NCBI GenBank assembly: GCA_003313425.1
Contig: NHZP01000002.1
Coordinates: 1,922,001 to 1,986,000, forward strand
Direction: 5' to 3'
Length of the DNA: 64,000 nt
DNA from: Pseudopyrenochaeta lycopersici
Lineage: Eukaryota; Ascomycota; Dothideomycetes; Pleosporales; Pseudopyrenochaetaceae
A model generated the notes under the pieces. It made no database searches. It saw nothing but the letters and a program-made list of their open reading frames with translations, and had not been told where the DNA came from. The position numbers were made by a program, and so were the translations under genes. Below, piece by piece: positions 46,712 through 59,393 of the stretch (its first letter is position 1; every line of letters starts with the position of its first letter).

Positions 46712-48724
46712 CTAGCTGACTTCTAATCTCAAAGCATCATACTGCAAGTAAACACTTTCTGGCAAAACCGCACTCTCTGGCGCTGTCGCATTGGCCGGCA
46801 AGCTCAGTACAAACTTATTGCTTCCCAACTTCAATAATTTTGCATCGAACACGAACTTGTGCCCTGTCGTGTAGCACGTAGCTGCACTCCTAACTGCACA
46901 GCTACTAGAGTGCTCGCTTGGAATGGTCCACGTTGGCAACTGCTTCCCATTGACCACAACGTTGTATGGGATGTTGGCCCACGCTTTATCAGCCGGGCCG
47001 TCATTGTTTCCTGATGAAGTTTTCACACCCGCAAGCTGGATTGTAAATGTAGCAGTGCTCTTGTTTTCGATCTGATTTTGTGTAAGGTCAAATGTAAGAG
47101 TCCAGTTGTTTACATTGGTATAGTATGGATCTTTTCGGATATAGTTTCCTTTGCCTCCGAAGACGCTCCAGTGTACGTAGTTTAGGTCGCGCAGGCTCGA
47201 GGTACCGACGTTATAATTGACACCGTTGGGAAAGTCTTTGGGGAAGTCGTGAATGGCCCAGTAGAGGCGGTACTGACGTGGCTGAAGCGGTTTCGACGTG
47301 TCTTTCTCATTACCGTGGCGAAACTCGCCGCTGCTTTTGTCCGGATTACCGATACGCCAAAGCTCGACGCCAGCAGATTCGGGGGTCCACGTGGTGGTAG
47401 TAGTCGCTACTTGTCCAGCCTTAATGATGATATTGTCCTGCTCGTACTGGCCAAAGATGCCATCAGCGTACACAGTTAAGCGATAGGTACCAGCTTTGAC
47501 CGATGGGATTGTAACGCTACCGGAAGCGTCAACATTTTGCCAATATTGATAAGCTTTTCCGTCCTTGTTATTGTCCTGAAAGTCGCTGCCACTGAGAGCG
47601 AGAACGGCTAGAACACGGGTTGCACCTCTCGGAAGAGTAATGGAGCCTTTAAAGGTACCGCGACCAGAAGACGGGACAAAGTTGGGAACAGTTGGCGCAA
47701 TCGAGTCATAAAAGGCAGTCCAATCGGTACTTGCAATCTTCGAGGCATCGTTGCGGAGCTGTTGCAGGGAAGTGCCTTTTGCACCTTTGTTGAAATAGTA
47801 ATATTGCTGCATGCCTGTTAGCTATTAATCCGGACTACGACACGGGCATTTAAATCTCACAGGTCCAAAGGTACGGTCTAAACCATTAGTCATCTCCGGT
47901 ACACCGTTTCCATGATGATTCGAAACAAGATAATTGTACACTATCCCATCCACCGTCAGGTCCGAATGCGTCGGTCCATTGAAGTATGTGTCCTTGGTAT
48001 TCATCACAAGCCACGCCCCAAATGCGGAACCATCGGTGCTCTTGCTACCATCGCCGTACATTCCATGCACAGTCTGGTCTCTCCATTCCTCTGAGAACAT
48101 GTATTTGGTGAAGTAATCCGACACTTGCTTCACATACGGGTGATCTGTCTTAGCTCCAACGTACCACGATGCGTCCTGCACGACTGGAGCCCCACTAGTA
48201 TCCGGGAGCGGCGCATACATCTCATCGCTGGAAGACATATGCGTCCAAATTGATCCGCTTGGCCGGAACAGCTGCCTCATTTCACCCAAGTCCCCACCAC
48301 TTGGTGTGGTCGAGCTCGAATATTTCGCACGGGCAAAAACGTGCATGCCAGTCTCGCCATCGCGCAAGAACCAGTACTGTTCTAACACCTTTCCCGTATT
48401 CTTGTAGTTGTGGCTCATCAATGCTCCAGCGTAAGCTTTACCAGTACTATCGGTACCCTTCAATAATTTATACGTCGCACCATTTCCAGGTGTCCAAAAT
48501 CCATCATCGACACAATGACAGTCAAGATACGGGCCGCGTCCGCTTCCGAGGAGGTTCTGTCCATCCAGAGAAAGCTTAGATATAGAACCAGAGCCCTTTG
48601 CTACAGAGAACGAAAGTCGGTCATTGGAGATATTAATCGCGCTGCTGTCCTCAGAAGACTTTATGGCGGCGAGGGTGACCGAAGCCCAGAAGGGAACAGA
48701 CAGGAGGCTGCTGAGTCGCAACAT
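46712..48724 (-). CDS. Rhamnogalacturonan lyase, PL4
   Basis: Minus-strand exons 48724-47861 and 47806-46712 (54-nt intron) give 652 aa. A signal peptide (MLRLSSLLSVPFWASVTLAA) leads into the PL4 catalytic domain, containing GRGPYLDCHCVDDGFWTPG and the HGMYGDGSKSTDGSAFGAW block. An fn3-like domain begins near residue 330 and a C-terminal CBM-like jelly roll starts near 430, giving the usual three-domain PL4 layout. The splice site is fixed by the restored junction FGPQYYYFNKG. The secreted enzyme cuts the rhamnogalacturonan-I backbone of pectin by beta-elimination. The TATA box lies at 48789-48783. Confidence 0.94.
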
Positions 48725-50849
48725 AGCAGCGATGTTGTTTGAGCGGTTTCCGCAGTCATTTTAACGAGAGGGATTTCCGTTGTTTTATATTGGTGAATCA
48801 ACGGAACGAACTGACCATCGGTTGAAAAGGTTCCGGCTCTTTGAGAAATGAACTTCTGCGTCGTTGCTCACATGACGCACGGTCCGATTAACCGATTTGT
48901 GGACGTGAAGATGAAAAGAGCCAACTGGGGAATTTTTCCATGGTCATTTTGTAGTTGACTTTGCTTCATCGGATGAGTACTACCCCGAAGATGCTGGGTG
49001 TTCATTGCGAAGATGGAGTAAGTCTACGAGCGATACCTGAAGGAGCAGTCGACCCGCCGTTAAGCGAAAAGTATTAATCAATTAGATCGACGTGAGTTTT
49101 AGGCTCGGTAGCCCAAACGACGTTCTAGCGCATAATCGAGGATGTGGAGGGCGCAGGTCCGGGCTTCAATATTGCTGGGCGGGGAAACATTATTCGGCTT
49201 ACCTAGTTAATCAACAACCCCATGTTTCGACTGCCACCATGAAACAACAATTCTGAGGTGTTTCCTCGGGAATGGCTGCGATATTACAGAGACCTGGGGA
49301 AACCCTTGCGATCAAAGCAGCCCAATAGCGCAGCTGAATTTCTGGAAGCTCCGGAGGCCCAAAGAGAATATGCGGGAGCGCAGCAGATGTCCAAGACGCT
49401 GCGAGGCATGTAATCGAAGTTGAGGGATGATGTAACGGCAGTCAAATGTTTGCATCCTCTCTGCCATCGTAGCCATGGTGTTTACGTTAATGTAAGCGTT
49501 TTTACTGTCACTAGTCCTACTACTACATTTTGACAAGCAATCAAGCGTACATAAATTGACAAGCATCTTGCGAATGATATACCGCGTTCTTTCAAGACTC
49601 GCAGTCGGCGATGATACAAGTCCTTAGTTCGAATGTTACGGACCGATGAACAATAAACCTCAGGAGATAAATTAAGCGGCCTAAGTTAAAAGGCTAGAAT
49701 TCTTACGGAAATAGTGTTCAGAAAATGGGCCGTCTTTGCGATAGCATCTCCAATCCTAACTACATAAGCATCATTGGCGTGAAGAGATGTGTCCTGGTCC
49801 AGTAAGGCCTGTAACGTATTCGCAAAGAAAGCTTCCTCACACGAAATATTAGCACACTTTAGCGCTAGTACCCGTTTTCATCGATAGTGATTTTACATTT
49901 GGCTTCCTCATCTCTTCGGGGCTGGTATGTCGCATGTCACTGTCACTCGTACACATCATTCAATGCGTTGAGGGCCCGCACCACTTCGAACAAGATTATC
50001 CGCAGGGCGAGTCGCCCTTGAATATTATTCTGGAAATTTTGCAACAACAAGAAAGCCGGTTATCAATTACTCTTGCACCGGAGCTTCATGAGAAAAGGTA
50101 AACATATCCTGCGCACAAATGACAGTTCAACAGCATCTGCTTGGGTATTGCCTGAGGTTCAGAAGAGGAACAATGTGTCTTCGATCGACCACTATGGCTG
50201 CAGAGCTGCGGAAAAGCTGACACAGTTTGAGTCTCTCGGAATTTCAATGAGGATGGAACTATCAGGCACATAACGGTGAAGGGACTGCGGCGGGAGCACA
50301 AAGGATACGGCAAAGCTGAGAGACATGCACTTCGTATATAAGAATTACCCAGTTACCATCCATTGTCATCTCTTCTACATGGGGTGTCACGACGACCTGA
50401 CCTTGGAGAGTTGCGATCAAGCGAATTCGATACACGACAACAAAATTTTGACTACCAGCCAGGCCGCACCAGCGAAACAAGTGAAAACACGGAAGCACTC
50501 TCAGTAGACCTCCAGGAGAGTACAATTTGCCGAAAATGTGTGGATTCGCGAGGTCCATCACTCACAACTACCGATGTATCGGGTAAAAGCTAAAGTACCG
50601 CTCATGAATCATTGATGAACAAAACCATGCACTACCAATCTCACACGCACCATGTTCCACCCAAGCCCCGCGAATTCGATCTATTTGCTTAATTCTAGAA
50701 TCAAGCACATATTATTCCCGGTTTAAAGGCTTATGTGGGCTGGTATCTCGGCGTCGTATTTGCAACTGCTGTGCGTATAAGCGCTCATCCCGCCGCTATG
50801 GGACCACTACCAACAAAGTCCTCAGACCGTTTCACTGCACAGGTTCAAA
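48725..50849. other. Intergenic region
   Basis: About 2.1 kb holding the divergent promoters of the PL4 lyase and the lectin. Open frames are short and on both strands with no motif. Nothing else supportable seen. Confidence 0.5.
48783..48789 (-). promoter_or_regulatory. TATA box of the PL4 lyase gene
   Basis: TATAAAA on the minus strand, 59-65 bp before the ATG at 48724. Confidence 0.45.
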
Positions 50850-51430
50850 ATGCTGGCCACAACACTCCTCGCTCTCGCGCTTACCGCAACCGGCCTTGCC
50901 CAGGTTCCTGAAGGCTACCGCAAGGTGTATATCACCTCCAAACAAGACACGAAATTCGTCATTGTGCCAAAAACACGAACAGATGGCAGCACTCTAGTTG
51001 TGTAAGCCAAAACTTCACTAATATTCACCAAAAATATGCAAAGGCGGTGCCTCAACGTTGCTGATCATACCTCCACAGCCAAACCCTTACTTCCAAGCCC
51101 GAGCAACAGTGGTACATCAAAGCCAATCAAACCAAGATCCAGTTGGCTGATACAACGCTCTGCATGGACGCCGGACCCAAGAGCGCCTGGAAAGACATGG
51201 CAAATATCTACCTTCGAGAATGTGCGGATAATGAGCAGCAGAGGTGGGTTGCTCAGGCGGATGGGAGAATATCTTTGCAGGCATCGCCGGGCACTCAGCA
51301 GTGCATTGATCTCCAGTACCTCAGGGCGACGCAGAACAATCCTGTGGGGCTTTACAACTGTGCGGGGCTGGGAAACACGGGAGCTGCCGATAAGGGAATC
51401 AATTGGCCTTTACTGAATGCTACTGCTTAG
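50850..51430 (+). CDS. Small secreted ricin B-type beta-trefoil lectin
   Basis: Two exons, 50850-51001 and 51079-51430 (77-nt intron), give 167 aa. A clean signal peptide, MLATTLLALALTATGLA, is cut before QVPEG. The mature chain (about 150 residues) is one beta-trefoil domain of the ricin B lectin fold. Its repeats show the motif C-M-D-A-G...QQRW and C-I-D-L-Q..., with paired cysteines, as in carbohydrate-binding trefoils. No catalytic domain accompanies it, so it is a lectin-like carbohydrate-binding protein and not a toxin enzyme. It may bind plant or fungal wall glycans. No intron or stop breaks it. The exon-1 start is the only ATG in frame. Confidence 0.85.
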
Positions 51431-52020
51431 ATGTTGGATGGTGTTATAAACCAGAATCTACAGGCTTCGGTGTATATAGTTACGTTGCCATCTCAGCGCT
51501 TGTAGTTAAGCTAGTAGCGAAATGGAAGGCTAAATCTTTCGCCGACTATTTATTTGGCCATGTAATCCCATGCAAAGGTCTTATGGAATTTCAATTGCGG
51601 TCTAGTCATCGAAAGAGGTGTAAATCTGTGCTTGCGCAGCAGATTCAAAATGATCCTTTCAACGCTTCAAGGTGGTTGGGTTTAGTATCTGAAGCAGCTT
51701 CTGATGAGAGAAAAAATCGATATTTCCAGGCTCAAGTAATGCATATCCTAGATGTTGGAGGAAATTGCTCATCCCTTTGAATCTCCAAACATTCTCCATA
51801 CCGGGCATCTCTTTGTGTTCTGGACTGCATTGATTGAATTTCATATACGGACGATCGTTTTGTGAAGAGTTCTTCTGTACTTCAGTAAGGCAATCGATCA
51901 GGACTTCGACATATACATATATAACACTCCGTTCAAGGCATCCAAAGGCGTAGTGTAGTATGATCATCCTCATATTGAGTATATCCTTTCACTCACAGTC
52001 TTACAACAACCCACCAATAC
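51431..52020. other. Convergent 3' region
   Basis: About 590 bp between the stops of the lectin and the CorA-like gene. A plus-strand frame at 51403-51780 overlaps the lectin in another frame and has no recognisable domain. Confidence 0.45.
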
Positions 52021-53671
52021 CTATGGAAGCTTTACACGTTTCTCGATCGGAACAAATTGCCGCTCTACCTCTTTCTCCTTCTTCTTCCATAGACGCCATG
52101 TGCCTATCAGCACCAGCAGGGTGAGAACAATGGTGACTAAGAAGTATAGCCAGAGCCACCTTGAATACACGCGGTCGCCGAGATCGGCGTTGAATTGGAA
52201 GAAAGTTGTGCTGAAGAATGTCTGCGAAGTCAGCGATGAGGAGCATAGGACGGAAGGGACTCAGCATACCGCGGTGAATGTTGCTGGGAGGAAGAAGATC
52301 GTGATGGCGGCGATTATTCGCATCACTGCGCTGTCTCGTGATGTCGCCACGGCAACGCTTTGCGATGTTTTGGCGAGATCTGTACTGGTAGCTGCAAGGC
52401 GGAGGCTGATTGCCGAGTCGCGTTGCGCGATACCGCTGTATACCTATCGCCAAGCTGTGAGGATTTGTCCAAGTGGTTCGATATAGATTCTCACAGTTTG
52501 GACCAGGGCCTGTCCCCTCTTTGACAGATACTCTGCTCTATCTTCCAACCCTATATTCCAAGAGCGCAAATGTGCATGCACCTCGAGCAATAATGTCTCT
52601 ACCTCACACGCTTCTTCCTGGGACATGCCATTCGCGGTAGCCTGTGTGCGATATCGTTCCGCGACCAAGTCCAGAAAAGCAAGCTGCCGCATCGTGCTTT
52701 TGCACGACCACAGAACATATGCAAGATTAGTGTTTGCAGCATTCAAGTCTTTGGACAAGGTAGTAAACTCAATCGTCGTCAAATCAGGGTTGTCGTGATG
52801 GTCAAATCGGATCCCTAGCCTCCGCTCGTGCCAGTAAATCTTGTCTTGCCAGAGGTTAAGCGCTTTCAGGCGCTGTTCGAGGTTGCGTTGGATCATGATA
52901 CTCGGCATGAGAAAGGCGGTGACGGCCGCGGCGCCAGACTGAATGGCATAGGAGAAGTCGTCAAAGTTGACATTCGCGAGACCGTGCATGAACACATACA
53001 TCTGCCTGGTAGGGAAGTGATATGTGAAGGAGGCACCCACACAAATCGCAATCGCCGCCCCTGGTACCGACTGAATGACGAAGCCTGTATATGTCATTGG
53101 ACACGGCTATCGTCTGCGCACTAGACAACCTACTGAGAAACTCTCTGCGGACTTGTTCGGGTGAAAAAGCGCCATAGGGTACTTGAGGCGTTGCAAAGAC
53201 ATTCGTTGCTGTCTTGTATTCCAATATGCGGGGGTAGATCTTGGGTATCCTCACAAAAGGACTGATGCGAGAGTACATCTCATACGATAATGGAACTGGA
53301 ACCATATCCCCATTGTATTCACCCATACGTCTCGACCAACTGTGTGGCTCAGAGTATCAGCATATCTGGACAGGAAGTGAAATGTATACATACAACAGCC
53401 TAATGGTCTCGCGGTCTGGCTGGACGGTTTCCACCGCATGAGTCTACCTCGTATCAGTCTGAAGCTTCCATCCCAACTCTTAATTTCCAGACATGACAGC
53501 TATTACCTTGAAATCATGCTCGATATACGATTCAACCAGCTCTTGCGTGACGTTGATTCTCCTCGAAGCACCGCCACTCGTAACCTCTATCAGCACGACG
53601 GGAGCATCTTCACGCTGGACAAAAGCCAATGAAGCCGACTTCCCCTTGGAGCTCGCGAGCAAGTGCGCCAT
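52021..53671 (-). CDS. CorA-like membrane protein
   Basis: Minus-strand exons 53671-53507, 53443-53394, 53339-53134, 53084-52495, 52443-52270 and 52221-52021 give 461 aa. Introns are 48-63 nt. A long soluble, mostly helical domain precedes a C-terminal hairpin of two hydrophobic helices: IIAAITIFFLPATFTATFF, then WLWLYFLVTIVLTLLVLIG. This layout and the preceding helix SRDSAVMRIIAAIT match CorA-type Mg2+ transporters and their fungal relatives. The CorA signature GMN at the end of the first helix is not present, so transport of Mg2+ is not assured; several filamentous fungi carry such CorA-like proteins of unknown role. The tail is Lys-rich and cytosolic. The N-terminal exons (55 codons, then 50 nt) are least certain. 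Confidence 0.72.
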
Positions 53672-55937
53672 TCGATATCATTGGTTTTCGACCTTGCTTG
53701 TGAGAGGTTAGAGAAATTGTGGTGAATGCGGGGGAAATGAGTGATACGAAGGATTGGATGATAGAGCGCCGATTTGGGTGCTCTATCATGATTGGCGCAT
53801 ATATGAAGGTTTGTTCGCGTAACATGGGTGGTCAGGGACCATTCTTAGAAAGTTAGTACGGGTGAGAATAGGTCTATTGGGACGTATAAGCGTTGCGGTG
53901 TGATCTGAGGTGAGGATAGCAATGCATGAGGATGTTGTTGCATAGATGTTTTGTGGGCGCTCATCTCCAGATTCGACATCTTGAACACCAACCACAAATT
54001 TACTTCAACTTCGAATCCTCTCCTACCAATTCCTCTCACAGACCCAATGGTGGTCCTTTCGTCACGAACAATTCCATCCATGTAAAGCTTAGCACCAACG
54101 TATCTTGGAAGAGATACTTGCCGCACCCTGCCTAACAGTATAGACCAAGTCGAAAACAACTTCAACAGTAAAAAAAGGCCATGTTGTTAAATTTCTCCGT
54201 CATTACCACCTACCCATGCTACAATTACCAAAGCTGGACACAGCAATCCCGCCCTGCACCAAACCGGGAAGAAAAATCGCAGCATCAACCCAAAACCCAC
54301 GCATACACACTCTATGGAAAGCTCCACCATCCCTACTCTATGTAATCTCCAACATGCCTCGTCCATGTCAAAAAGACGCAGTATAGCATAACAACCATAT
54401 ACCACCCTCCCCTCCCCTCGCACCCCCTCCCAACGCTCACCCCAAGGGCCAACCCTCCAAGAAAATACCCCTCCCGCCCGCCAACAAACCTTCCCTCCCG
54501 CACAAACGAACCCAGAACGCCGTCCAGACCACAAACCTCCGGCGCGGTAGCATCTATGCATCCCGGGCGCCAAGCGGGCGACCCGCATCAGCGGAGCCGG
54601 TGGCTTGTTTCAAGTTGAGCGGGAAGGCAGAGGAGGCACGGGGCGCGGTGCGGAGTGGGGGGCCGAGTTGAGGAGAAAGTTTATCAGAGTGTACACGGCA
54701 GGCAGGCGAGATGGGTGGGAGATTGAGATGGATATGAGATGAGATGAGGTGCGGGTTATTGTGGGGAACGAGGGAAGTAATCTTATGGGCAGGGTGGGTG
54801 ATATTATGATCCGTCGGGGCGGGCTCGGGGGTCATGGTGGTATGATAGTGATGTTGATGATGATGGTGGTGGTGGTTGCGTGGGCAATAGGGAAGGAACG
54901 GAAGGGGTGCCGTTGGATGGGAGAGCTAAACTCTCTACCCACGGCTGACGATCAGAATTCGTGGACTGGGCGAGCTCATCAAACTACGAAGCCGTGACGT
55001 CGCCTCTCGGCCTTGCAGGACGCAGCGCCGCCGCTGCAGTCGCCGCAGTCGCCGCAATCGCCGCACACGTATACCTCTACTGTGCAGCCAGCTGGACCAG
55101 GGCAATTTGCAGCGCCGTCGTAATATCCAGCCAGGGCAACATGCGTATCCACCCTCCACGCAGTTGTCGCTGACGACGCCGCATGATAGGCTCCTTGTTT
55201 CGAAACAGGCTTCCGTTCCTTCCCTCGGTGCCGGGCCAATGTTGGTCCCCACAAAAACCCAGGCTCCACCAGGTGTCCGTGGGCCCTTTTTGACATGAAA
55301 CCTTGCGGGTGGCGGCGGGACACCGGGGACCTACTACCTGTCAAAACGGCTTCCAGAAAGATTGTCAAGTTTGAGAAGGAGGATCCACTGAAGGATCGAA
55401 AGTGCCAACGTCACCTGTACTAATATGTCAGTATGTCCGTGGGACGTGCTGTGTAGGGGTAGAGTAGGCGGTGGGACACTGAAGATTGCAAGCAGTGATA
55501 AGCTCAATTTCCATGATACTTGGCTCGACTACTATCAAAGATTAAAAGATGTCATAGATCTTCATTAAGAATTGGCCGTTGGGGAATAAAGGACACAATC
55601 CGAGACAAGAAACATGAGTGTGCATGCCCAGATGCGATAGCGACAGGTGTGTGGCGGCGAACACTTCGCAATGCCAAGAGGAAACAACGTGACAAGAGAG
55701 TAGCAAACTAAGGAAAACCAATGCATGCGCCACAAGTACGCCGGGTATTATGCGTATCGCTGAAATCCAAAAAAGCGCCGTTCGTAAGACGACAAGGGAA
55801 GAAAAGCTAGCGGGCAGGGTGACATATACAAGGTGGCGAAGGGTGACAGGGAGTCGCATGAACCACCGTGTCAATGCGTTCAGGCGTTTTGAGTGTGGGG
55901 GAAGTTTCGAAACGAGACGAGCTTTATGCGCCAACGT
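53672..55937. other. GC-rich region without a gene
   Basis: About 2.3 kb. Open frames of 60-130 codons exist on both strands but are low-complexity, lack conserved blocks and mirror one another. Homopurine and homopyrimidine stretches dominate 54.4-54.9 kb. The right end must contain the 3' UTR of the disordered-protein gene. Confidence 0.5.
55028..55064. repeat. Imperfect 9-bp tandem repeat (GCAGTCGCC)
   Basis: Three to four imperfect copies of a 9-bp unit, GCAGTCGCC, with one copy reading GCAATCGCC. Not part of a supported gene. Confidence 0.6.
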
Positions 55938-57392
55938 CTAGAGCAGGTCCATCAAGGATTTCCGTTTCCGCAGCTTCTTGTTTTTTATGCTGCCCATGGG
56001 ATCGGCATTGGAGCTGTTTGGGCAGGGCGGCAGGACGAGAGTAGGCTCCCGTTCGTCTGCGCCTCGGGCCACCATCCTGGACATGTGTTTTTGGGGAATG
56101 GCGCTGGCGTTGGAAGGCAGCGGAGGCGCCATTTCTGGGGTAGGCACTCTCGCCGAGTCCCTTTGGCGAGACTTTGGCCGTAGGATGGTTGAGGCTCTCC
56201 GCAGTTTGTTGGGGCTGGAGAAGCCGGTAGCACCTTGCAGCGGAGCGGTTTGCGGGGTTGTCGGCGTGAAGGGCGTCGATGGCGTGGGCGGGAACTTGCC
56301 ATTGATGCGGGTGTCGTAGGGCTTCTTTGCAGGCGTGATGGCAATCTTGGCAAGGGCGAGCTTCATGGAAATGGAGCGCAGGCGCTTGTGGGCTGCGGGC
56401 TTGATGATGGGAGACGCGGCGTTGGTGCTTGAATTCTCGTAGGGATCCGAGCTCAGGAAGGAGAGGGCAGGCGAGGCAGGCGTTGGTGGAGCAAATTGCG
56501 AGTGGCGGTACGATGACTGTGTCGTCTGTGTTCGCGTGAGGTCAAGGCGAGAGGCCGAGGGAATGTAGGCAGAGGAGCGTGCAGACGCAGGGGGCTCGGC
56601 TGCTGCGGTGGACGGCCGCGGTGCGGATTCGGTCGAGGCCGACGAGGCCGTGCGGCTTGATTGTGCCGTCTGGAAGGAGAGCGTGGTCGAGGACGTGTCT
56701 GTGAGGTGGAGCGTGCTGGATCGCTTTGTGGCTTCGCCGTAGCTGGTCGACGGCCGGCGAGTCTCGGGTTGGGTCAAGGGCGAGGCAGAGCGCGCAGTGG
56801 GAGACGCAGACAGGCAGCCAGTCGGGGTCACGTTCATGGAGAGCCGCTGGGTCTGCTCTGCCTTCTGCAGCTTGCTGATGGCTGCAATGGGCAGGTTGGC
56901 CAGCGACGCCGACCGCTGCTGCTTTGCTGGGCAGTCGGCTATGGGCGAGCGGCAGTCCAGCTCGACGACTTTGGGCCGTCCAGTGACTTTTGCGTACGAC
57001 ACCAGCACGGCCATGTCGCAGCTCCGTCCCTTGTCCCACCGCGAGATGGACATGGTGCGAGCCTTGCATTCCTTGGCCGGGTCGTGCACAACAACACTGT
57101 CGTAGTCGAACTCGCTCTCTGCGCCCGAATCAGAGCCATCGTCGACCGAGGAGAGGTGTTCTTCGCTGGAGAGGTAGCGCTCCTGCAGCACCACGCTCTC
57201 TTTTCTCGACGCGGGACTCGGCTCCTGCACGGCAGCGCTATCTATGCGGAGGGTGTCGGGCACATCGTCTCCAAGCTTGGGACTCGACGTCGACGAAGAA
57301 CTCTCGGAGCTGGATCGCTGGGGGCGTGTGGCCAAGATGGGCTTCTCAAAGGTCCATTGCTGGAGCTGCGCGGCCACAGCAACGTCGACCAT
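55938..57392 (-). CDS. Disordered Ser/Pro/Thr-rich protein, 484 aa
   Basis: Single exon of 484 codons, read on the minus strand. The family is not recognised. The N-terminus MVDVAVAAQLQQWTFEKPILATRPQR and one block near residues 110-145 (MSISRWDKGRSCDMAVLVSY) are the only regions of ordinary complexity; the latter could be a short conserved motif. The rest is rich in Ser, Pro, Thr and Ala with many SP/TP sites, as in phosphoregulated scaffold or cell-cycle proteins. The C-terminus ends in a basic cluster, KNKKLRKRKS, a candidate nuclear-localisation signal. A long open frame of this length in GC-rich DNA can arise by chance, but the basic tail and N-terminus look real. The pyrimidine tract just upstream fits a 5' leader. 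Confidence 0.72.
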   Translation of the reverse strand: MVDVAVAAQLQQWTFEKPILATRPQRSSSESSSSTSSPKLGDDVPDTLRIDSAAVQEPSPASRKESVVLQERYLSSEEHLSSVDDGSDSGAESEFDYDSVVVHDPAKECKARTMSISRWDKGRSCDMAVLVSYAKVTGRPKVVELDCRSPIADCPAKQQRSASLANLPIAAISKLQKAEQTQRLSMNVTPTGCLSASPTARSASPLTQPETRRPSTSYGEATKRSSTLHLTDTSSTTLSFQTAQSSRTASSASTESAPRPSTAAAEPPASARSSAYIPSASRLDLTRTQTTQSSYRHSQFAPPTPASPALSFLSSDPYENSSTNAASPIIKPAAHKRLRSISMKLALAKIAITPAKKPYDTRINGKFPPTPSTPFTPTTPQTAPLQGATGFSSPNKLRRASTILRPKSRQRDSARVPTPEMAPPLPSNASAIPQKHMSRMVARGADEREPTLVLPPCPNSSNADPMGSIKNKKLRKRKSLMDLL

Positions 57393-59337
57393 GGTTTTTT
57401 TTTTGATTCTTTTTCTGGGGATGGAAAAGCTAACGTTCAGTGCAGAAGAACGAGCGGTCCGTGGTAATTATGGTAATTGGATGGGTAGCTGCTGAAACCA
57501 GGGCGTGCCGGCTACGCGCCAATGGGTGTGGAAGTGTGCGTGGCTGTGGGTGCACAAGGCAGATGGGCGCTGAGTGAGACTTGTCGTGTTACACGGATCC
57601 GACCTTTGGTGTGAAAGAAGGGACAGCCTCAGACAGACAGGCAAGCGGACTGACTGTTGCAGGCGGGCGATCCGGTATATGGGTAGGAAAGCCTGGTGGA
57701 GGGGCGAAAAGCAGCCAACGCTGGATGAGAATGGCATTGCCTGATATTAAAAGACGAACTTTAGAGCGGACCCCCCCTGGCAGTTTCACCTATAACAGCC
57801 GAGTCGGGTTGCGCAAGGGAACCCAGAGTCAGTGACGGCGTCAGTGCACTCCGCTATGGAGCCCGCGCTGGGCAGCCCGTTCGGACGCGAAAACAGCGGG
57901 CTGGCCCTGGTAATTCACGATGCGGCACCTTCTGACGCTCCTGCAGCCCATGGCTAGCTGCAGTTGCCTGCACTTGACCGAGGGGGGTGCGGCGCGAGCT
58001 GACTGGCTGCGCCGTGGGTTTCAGACTGTGGGCGCGCGCAACACCCTACGCACCTCAGTTCACAGCAAAACGTCTTTTGCGGACCAGCTGGATTGCCACA
58101 CGAGCGTCAAGGCAGAATTATCACGGGCGGCACGCTCGTTTGGGGATCTTCGTCCCTTTCATCTTGCAAGCCTCTGGCGCCATGCCCTTCTCGCGACGTG
58201 CCTGACAGATGTTCGTGCCGCGTTTTTCAGGGGTAGGCCACTCACAGCATGTCGTCGCTCAACGAGGCGAGCAAGCTCCAGTTAGGCGCAGTGGGGCGAA
58301 CCAAACAGGCGACGGCCATGGCGCCATTGGAGCCCGCCATGGCCAAATCCGGGCCCGTTGACCACCCCGTCGCCCTGCCAAAGCCGTCACCGTCTTTTTG
58401 ATCGAACCCGCTCTACCCGTTGTGTATTGGCATCCCCAGGCCGATCAACCCAGGACCCTTTTTTTTTTTTAACCTTCTGTCACAATTTTCCCATGTCCCC
58501 CCCCAGTAAGGAAATGGTGAAGAGCGAAGAGCGAGCAAATGCCCCGGACTCGACAAACCCATACAGAAGCATGAACTGTGCGCGAGCATGAATACCGCTA
58601 CGCTTCGCATCGCTGGCGTCTCCAGCGTCCTCCATGCTCGGCCCACCATCCTGACCGGGGTTCTATTTTACGTGCACGCGGCACACCTGTCGCTGCCACC
58701 ACCAACCGCCCACAAGCGTACTTTGCCCTCGTCCACTAACACCTCGCCGACTTGCAAACCATCGCGGTCACGCTCCCAACAAGAAAGTCGGCGATAGATT
58801 GCAGCGAGTGAAGACGTCTTCCACTGCCCGAACTAGTCTTACCATGCCCCCCACTGCCTACTCGGATTGCCCAAGACTCCCTAGAGGTACGTGTGCCTCG
58901 CCCAATCGAGCCACTAGCCTCTCGTCGGTAATCTACGCATATTAATTTCAACTTTACGAGCCGGTATGCATTCGGAAATCAGGACCGTGCGGCTCTACAC
59001 TCATATGCCGTGCATTGAATACAATCGACCACATTGTGGGAATTCGCCTCAATCGCATCTTCGCTCCAAATTACCCTTTCCAGCCAATCCTACCAATCAA
59101 TCTCTGCCCTCTAGCCCAAACATATATGCTCCCTACTGTAACGCTGTCCTCGTCGTTAGTCACTGTTCACTGGCTCTACATAGAACTATACAACTACTAA
59201 TTGTCTCGGGAACGTTTGTGCCCCAGCATATTGACACACACGCCACCAGTTGGCACCCTCAGTCGTACCACGTACTACCAAAGTCGGCTGCGGACATGGT
59301 GGCCAGAACACCACAACGTGTTCACAACTCCGGCCAT

Positions 59338-59393
59338 GCTGCTATGACGCTTTACTGCTATGACGCTTTGCTGCAACGCTTTGCTGCAATGCG
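59338..59393. repeat. Minisatellite, about 13-16 bp unit
   Basis: Three to four degraded copies of the unit GCTATGACGCTTT-CT. Later copies lose a few bases (GCAACGCTTTGCT). Confidence 0.7.

Noticed and set aside
51403..51780. 125-codon plus-strand frame overlapping the lectin end
   Set aside because: It overlaps a better-supported gene in another frame and has no motif.
54187..55368. Several minus-strand frames of 90-130 codons
   Set aside because: Low complexity from GC-rich, purine-biased DNA and microsatellites; no conserved blocks.
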